A stretch of 64,000 bases of DNA from Alphaproteobacteria bacterium. GTDB taxonomy: Bacteria; Myxococcota_A; UBA796; CAJQPC01. The notes beneath the pieces are model-generated. The model was not told the DNA's origin and ran no database searches. It saw only the letters and a program-made list of their open reading frames with translations. Made by a program: the position numbers and the translations under genes. Each line of letters starts with the position of its first letter. Position 1 is the stretch's first letter. The DNA is taken from contig JACKEV010000021.1 in assembly GCA_020632795.1 (NCBI GenBank), positions 137,066 through 201,065 of the forward strand. The letters run 5' to 3'. This document shows positions 60,019 to 64,000 of this stretch, piece by piece.

Positions 60019-62580
60019 GCTCCGCGCCACCCGGAACCCCACGTTCACGTGCCGCCAGCTCTCCACGCTGGTGTACCGGAACGCCGAGCGCGTGTTCTGC
60101 GGCGGGTAGTCCCAGCAGCCGCCCCGGAACACCCGCCCCGCGATGCCGTAGCTGCCCTCGGCCGTGTTGTGCCAGGGCCCGTCCTTGTGGAAGACGTCCG
60201 CGCACCAGTCGCGCATGTTGCCGGCCATGCCCCGCACCCCGTAGGGGCTCTCGTCCAGCGGGAAGCGGTCCACCGGCACCGGCAGGGGGTGGCCGTCGTG
60301 GCTGTCCCGGGTGCAGGCCCAGGTGGGGTCGATGAAGTCGCCCCAGGGGAAGCAGCGGCCGTCCACGCCCCGGGCGGCCTTCTCCCACTCCAGCTCGCCG
60401 GGCAGGCGCCAGGGCTGGCCGGTGGTCTCGGCGAGCCAGGCGGCGTAGGCGGTGGCGCACTGCCAGCTCACCATGCAGACCGGCCACTGCGGGTCCCAGC
60501 GGTCCCCGTCGGCGTCGGCGGCCAGGTAGAAGCCGCCGTCGTCCCGCCGCCCGTAGATGAGCCGGCCCTGCTGGCCGTGGGTGCCGCCCCGCTCCCGGGG
60601 GGCCCAGGCCAGCGCCTCCGCCTCCCGGCCCCTGGCCACGAGGTCGTCGAGGAAGGCCAGGTACTCGACGTTGGTGACCGGGAAGCGCCGGATGACGAAG
60701 CCGTCCAGCCACACCCGCCGGCCCGGCAGCCCGGTCAGCACCTCGGGGTCGCCGCCGCACTCGAACCAGCCGGGCGCCACGTAGCCGTCGTCCGGGCCCA
60801 GCGCGTCGGCCGGGGGCAGGGGCACAGCGCTGGGCTCGGTCTGTCCGGGGGGCGCCCCGTCCCAGTGCTCGTTCCGCCGGATGAACACCGGGTAACGCAC
60901 CGTCGCGCGGTCCGGGGCCCGCAGCTCGCACAGGTAGCGGCCCATGGGCAGGGGCTCGCCGACGAGCGGCGTGCGCCGGGCCTCTCGGAAGGGCTCGGCC
61001 ACGAGACGCCGATCCTGTGGGCCATAGCGCAGGATGCGCACCTCGGCCTCGGGCGGGTCGGTGAGCAGGGTGAGGGCCCCGTCGCCGCTCAGGTAGGACG
61101 AGAACCGCCCGGTGTTGTCGTGGGCGCGGACCAGCGCCTCGTAGCGGCCGGCCTCCCGGGCGTCCCCGGCCGCCTCGGCGGCGGCGTGCTTGCCCCGGTA
61201 GTACCCGGCGAGCCCCGCCTCGGCCTCGGGCAGCCCCGGGTCCCGGTTCAGGGCGTTGTGCATCGTGCGGATGTAGAGCAGCTCGGCCTGCTCGGCCTCC
61301 CGGTCCATCCGCGCGGCCTCGTCCTGCTTCTGCCAGCCGGGGCGCTTGAGGTCGACCGGGTCCTGGGGGCGGGTCTTCTCCAGGGCGGCGGCGGCCTCGT
61401 CGCGCAGGGTGTCGGCGTGCAGGCGCAGCGCCTTGATCCGGGGCCGCAGCGACTCGGCCTGGCCCACCAGCTTGAGGGCCTGCTCCCGCCGGAAGGCCCC
61501 GTCCAGCCAGGAGCGCAGGTCGTCGGCCAGCCCGGAGGCGTCGCCGTAGCGCTCCTCCGGGCGGTGCGCCATCGCGCGGTGGCAGATGTCGGCGAGGTCA
61601 TCGGGGATGGGGCAGCGGCCCTCCAGGGGCGCGGGTGTCCAGGTGGGGCCGACCTCGCGGGCGTGGGGGGGGCGGCCGGTGAGGATGTGGAAGAGCACGC
61701 AGCCCAGGGCATAGACGTCGCTGCGCTCGGTGATGCGGTCGTTCTGGCCGAAGGCCTGCTCCGGCGGCATGTAGGGAGGGCTGCCGCGCACCGCGCCGAA
61801 GTGGGTCTCGAACAGCGGGCTCTCGGTGCGGGCGGTGTGGACCTGCTCCTCGGCGTGGCCCGTGACCTTGGCCAGGCCCCAGTCCACCACCAGCACCTCG
61901 CCGAAGTCGCCGACCAGGATGTTGTCCGGCTTGAGGTCCCGGTGGAGCACGCCCCGGCTGTGGGCGTAGGCCACCGCCTCGCTGGCCCGGCGGAGCGCGT
62001 CGATGAGGCGCCGCAGGGTCCACCCGTCGGGGGAGGGCGCCCAGCCCTCGGTCGAGGCGCGGTGCACGGCCTTGATGTGGTGCCGCAGCGGGCGCCCGCG
62101 GACCTCCTTCATGGTGTAGTAGAGGCGGCGGTCGGGCATCGTGCCCAGCTCGTGGACCGGGACGATGCCGGGGTGCTCGAGCTGGGCGGTGATCTGGGCC
62201 TCCTCCACGAAGCGGGTGACCGCGTGGGCGCTGCCGGCCAGCCGGGGCTGGAGGGTCTTGAGCGCGAGGGTGCGGCGCAGGGCGAGGTCCTCGACCCGCC
62301 GCACCTCGCCCATGCCCCCCTTCCCGATGAGGCCGAGGTCCCGAAAGCGCCGCTCGAAGGGCGCCCGGGTGTCGTCCGCGGCGCGGGCGAGGGCCGCCGT
62401 GGGCGAGTCCCCCACCGACTCCGAGAGCAGCTCCTGGGAGGTCAGGGCGTCGAAGGTGTCGCTGTCCGCTCCCGTGGGGGGGCGGGTGATCTCCAGGATG
62501 GACTCCAGCGCGGCGCGATCCTCATCGGAGAGCCCGTACCGGGAGATGAGGGCGTCGATCAGGGAGAGCGGGTCGGTCAT
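60013..62580 (-). CDS. Ser/Thr kinase fused to FGE-sulfatase-like domain
   Basis: 855 residues. Kinase domain ~80-350: GKGGMGEVRRVED, ALKTLQ, HRDLKPDNILV, then VDWGLAKV (DWG in place of DFG), APEQ. A ~200-residue linker with helical Glu/Ala-rich segments follows, then a formylglycine-generating-enzyme-like (PF03781) domain: RRFPVTNVEYLAFLDD, WRLPGELEWEKAARG, SPYGVRGMAGNMRDWCADVF and RVFRGGCWDYPPQNTRSAFR. The usual catalytic Cys pair of FGE is not in place, so it may be a binding domain. Start at the ATG at 62580; a -10 TATGTT is ~26 nt upstream. Confidence 0.88.
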   Translation of the reverse strand: MTDPLSLIDALISRYGLSDEDRAALESILEITRPPTGADSDTFDALTSQELLSESVGDSPTAALARAADDTRAPFERRFRDLGLIGKGGMGEVRRVEDLALRRTLALKTLQPRLAGSAHAVTRFVEEAQITAQLEHPGIVPVHELGTMPDRRLYYTMKEVRGRPLRHHIKAVHRASTEGWAPSPDGWTLRRLIDALRRASEAVAYAHSRGVLHRDLKPDNILVGDFGEVLVVDWGLAKVTGHAEEQVHTARTESPLFETHFGAVRGSPPYMPPEQAFGQNDRITERSDVYALGCVLFHILTGRPPHAREVGPTWTPAPLEGRCPIPDDLADICHRAMAHRPEERYGDASGLADDLRSWLDGAFRREQALKLVGQAESLRPRIKALRLHADTLRDEAAAALEKTRPQDPVDLKRPGWQKQDEAARMDREAEQAELLYIRTMHNALNRDPGLPEAEAGLAGYYRGKHAAAEAAGDAREAGRYEALVRAHDNTGRFSSYLSGDGALTLLTDPPEAEVRILRYGPQDRRLVAEPFREARRTPLVGEPLPMGRYLCELRAPDRATVRYPVFIRRNEHWDGAPPGQTEPSAVPLPPADALGPDDGYVAPGWFECGGDPEVLTGLPGRRVWLDGFVIRRFPVTNVEYLAFLDDLVARGREAEALAWAPRERGGTHGQQGRLIYGRRDDGGFYLAADADGDRWDPQWPVCMVSWQCATAYAAWLAETTGQPWRLPGELEWEKAARGVDGRCFPWGDFIDPTWACTRDSHDGHPLPVPVDRFPLDESPYGVRGMAGNMRDWCADVFHKDGPWHNTAEGSYGIAGRVFRGGCWDYPPQNTRSAFRYTSVESWRHVNVGFRVARSL

Positions 62581-62650
62581 CCTGGTTACCCCGGGGGGAG
62601 GGCGCAACATAGCGGGTGGGGGTCTGACATGCCTCTGACGGGGGGTCTGC

Positions 62651-62679
62651 TTGACACCAGGGGCCTCGCGGACGAGCAT
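62651..62679 (+). promoter_or_regulatory. Sigma-70-like promoter
   Basis: TTGACA (62651-62656), 17 nt, GAGCAT (62674-62679), 31 nt before the GTG at 62711, which has AGGAG upstream. The -35 is perfect, the -10 moderate. Confidence 0.5.
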
Positions 62680-62710
62680 TCCCCGTCCACCCTTCACAGG
62701 AGTCGAGCCC

Positions 62711-63313
62711 GTGGAAGCGACCGCCTTCGTCGACCGCGTCTTCCAGCACCTGCCTGGCACCCCCGTCAGCCGGTTCACCTTCTCCTCGTGGAGCCACGGG
62801 GGCCGGCCCACCGCCGAGGGCTTCGGCCTGCTCCCGGTCGGGCCCGTCGACGCGGATGGGGTCATCGCCCGAGTGATGGACGTGGACCACTACGTCGGCA
62901 ACGTCGCGCACGTCGACGCCTGCCGCTCCATCGCGGACGCGCGCTTCCAGCCGCCCCAGGCGGTGCGCTTCTACCAGCTCATCAACCTCCCGGTCCTGGG
63001 GGGACTGCACAACGAGCTGGTGCTGACCGACGGCGGCACGCGGGACGGCTGGCGCTTCGCGTACTGGGGCATGCTCGGCCCGGAGACCCAGGCCCTCAGC
63101 GGCCGGACGGCGGCCCGGAGCGCCTACAACGTGGGCGCCTGGCTGGCCAAGGACGGGGTCGTCGGCTACGCGCTCAGCTCGGCGCCGTCGAAGGACGACG
63201 TCGGCCGCCTCAAGTTCGCCGCCATGACCCGGGGCGCGGACGCCGCCGCCCCCAAGGTGGTGAAGGACAACATCGAGGGCATGGTGCGCTGGGCCCGTCG
63301 CGCCGGGGCCTGA
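62711..63313 (+). CDS. Hypothetical protein, START/SRPBCC-like
   Basis: 200 residues. Starts VEATAFVDRVFQHLPG; core strands RFYQLINLPVLGGLHNELVL and WRFAYWGMLGPETQAL, then GAWLAKDGVVGYALSSAPSKDDVGRLKFAAMTRGAD. The pattern resembles a START-like lipid/hydrophobic-ligand fold, but a family was not identified. GTG start with AGGAG 8 nt upstream. No signal peptide. Followed after 41 nt by a lipoprotein gene. Confidence 0.65.
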   Translation: MEATAFVDRVFQHLPGTPVSRFTFSSWSHGGRPTAEGFGLLPVGPVDADGVIARVMDVDHYVGNVAHVDACRSIADARFQPPQAVRFYQLINLPVLGGLHNELVLTDGGTRDGWRFAYWGMLGPETQALSGRTAARSAYNVGAWLAKDGVVGYALSSAPSKDDVGRLKFAAMTRGADAAAPKVVKDNIEGMVRWARRAGA

Positions 63314-63354
63314 GACCGGATAGGGACCCCTCCCGGATTCTGTGGAGTGACCCC

Positions 63355-63867
63355 ATGACCCTGCTGCTCCTCGGCCTGCTCGCCTGCGACAGCCAGCCCG
63401 CCGCCACCCCCGAGCCCCCCGCCGTCGAGGCGCCGGCCCCCGAGGCCCCCGCCCCCGAGGCGGCGCAGGCGGACTGGACCGAGCACGGCGCGGCCTTCAC
63501 CGTCGACGAGGTCCTGCCCGCCAGCGCCCTGCTCGACGACCCGGCCGCCTTCGTCGACAAGACCGTGCGCGTCGAGGGCCGGGTGGCCGAGGTCTGCCAG
63601 AAGAAGGGCTGCTGGATGGTCCTGGCCGAGGGCGACAAGAGCATGCGCGTGCTGATGAAGGACCACGCCTTCTCCGTCCCCAAGGACGGCGCCGGCGGCC
63701 ACTGCCAGGTCGAGGGCCGGGTCACCGTGCGCGAATTGGACGCCGAGTGGGTCGAGCACCTGGCCTCCGAGTCCGAGGACGCCGAGGCCATGCCCGAGAA
63801 GCAGGCCCAGGACAACAAGGTCTACGAGCTGGAGGCCAGCGGCGTGCGGATGCACAAGGCGGGGTGA
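63355..63867 (+). CDS. DUF4920 lipoprotein
   Basis: 170 residues. Short lipobox LLGLLAC, a Pro/Ala/Glu linker, then VRVEGRVAEVCQKKGCWMVLAEG and VLMKDHAFSVPKDGAGGHCQVEGRVTV, the DUF4920 signature with its Cys pair (VCQKKGC). An OB-fold-like, possibly metal- or redox-associated periplasmic domain. GGAG precedes the ATG. Confidence 0.85.
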   Translation: MTLLLLGLLACDSQPAATPEPPAVEAPAPEAPAPEAAQADWTEHGAAFTVDEVLPASALLDDPAAFVDKTVRVEGRVAEVCQKKGCWMVLAEGDKSMRVLMKDHAFSVPKDGAGGHCQVEGRVTVRELDAEWVEHLASESEDAEAMPEKQAQDNKVYELEASGVRMHKAG

Positions 63868-64000
63868 AGGTTCCCGTAGGGATCCTCGGCGGAGGGGCTG
63901 CTTCGGGAAGTCAGGTGGGGGCCCGGATGGGGTCGTCCGTCACGGCTCACCACTAGTCACATCTCGAGGGCCATCCTGTCGGCCAAGGGCCAAGAGGCTA
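63868..64000. other. Window-end intergenic stretch
   Basis: 133 bases after the DUF4920 gene with no open frame that reaches the window edge convincingly, no terminator stem and no promoter that I can support. Confidence 0.4.

Noticed and set aside
60049..63867. Very long plus-strand open frame (over 1,200 codons) antisense to the kinase-FGE gene
   Set aside because: High GC keeps antisense frames open. It has no family motif and is replaced by the recognisable genes at 60013, 62711 and 63355.
1..64000. tRNA, rRNA, transposons, integrases or prophage genes
   Set aside because: No T-arm GTTCRANNC sequence with flanking stems, no rRNA-like blocks, no transposase DDE or recombinase motif and no terminal inverted repeats were seen.

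Overview
The window is about 70 percent GC, densely coded, and reads as a chromosomal segment of a Myxococcota (deltaproteobacterial) organism. The evidence is indirect but consistent. There are many secreted lipoproteins with Asp/Ser/Gly/Thr linkers. There is a MYXO-CTERM-like C-terminal sorting tail, a DUF1592/DUF1552 pair, MopE-type Asp-rich metal-binding repeats, CotH, lamin-tail and beta-helix surface proteins, several Ser/Thr kinases and a PilT-type ATPase. No rRNA, tRNA, CRISPR array, transposase, integrase or phage gene was recognised.

Layout. (1) 37-6361: two large paralogous minus-strand genes of unknown function (zinc ribbons plus an HExxH metallopeptidase-like motif) around a 115-residue gene, with a similar palindromic element upstream of each paralog. 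(2) 6439-11799: a multi-spanning membrane protein, diverging from a flippase-like protein, an FSH1-type hydrolase, an APH-type kinase, an NTF2-like protein and a DUF1801 protein. (3) 11861-17355: a ricin-lectin lipoprotein, a repeat-rich lipoprotein, a spermidine-synthase-like membrane protein, an alpha/beta hydrolase and a small secreted protein. (4) 17362-22493: a PilT / beta-helix / MOSC operon diverging from a large lipoprotein. (5) 22497-30372: a MopB-family oxidoreductase without an Fe-S motif, two unknown overlapping genes, a prenyl-synthase-like protein without its Asp motifs, a membrane protein with a Lys/Ala/Pro tail, and a pre-peptidase-domain lipoprotein. (6) 30497-37116: trpS, a sigma-70 family factor, a PHP lipoprotein, a beta-propeller-like lipoprotein, then a metallo-beta-lactamase / DUF3006 / ComEA-like set. 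(7) 37144-44161: a minus-strand surface cluster with CotH kinase, two lamin-tail lipoproteins, a beta-helix lipoprotein, DUF4956, VTC-type polyphosphate polymerase and a HlyD-type adaptor. (8) 44282-52091: a MYXO-CTERM protein, a 115/442-residue unknown pair, a sulfotransferase, and DUF1552/DUF1592. (9) 52153-58009: clpS-clpA diverging from nth, a membrane protein and a Ser/Thr kinase. (10) 58055-63867: a Septu-like ATPase + HNH pair, a kinase-FGE-like fusion, and two small genes.

Strongest leads. These are the zinc-ribbon/HExxH paralog pair with matching upstream palindromes, the CotH-VTC-DUF4956-lamin-tail cluster, and the PtuA/PtuB-like ATPase-HNH pair. Regulatory calls were made by eye. 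The best promoters are TTGACA-N17-TACCTT at 34085 and TTGACA-N17-GAGCAT at 62651. Several genes have a TAnnnT hexamer 6-10 nt before the start codon and no Shine-Dalgarno, which suggests leaderless transcripts. All functional calls rest on motif recognition, not on database searches.
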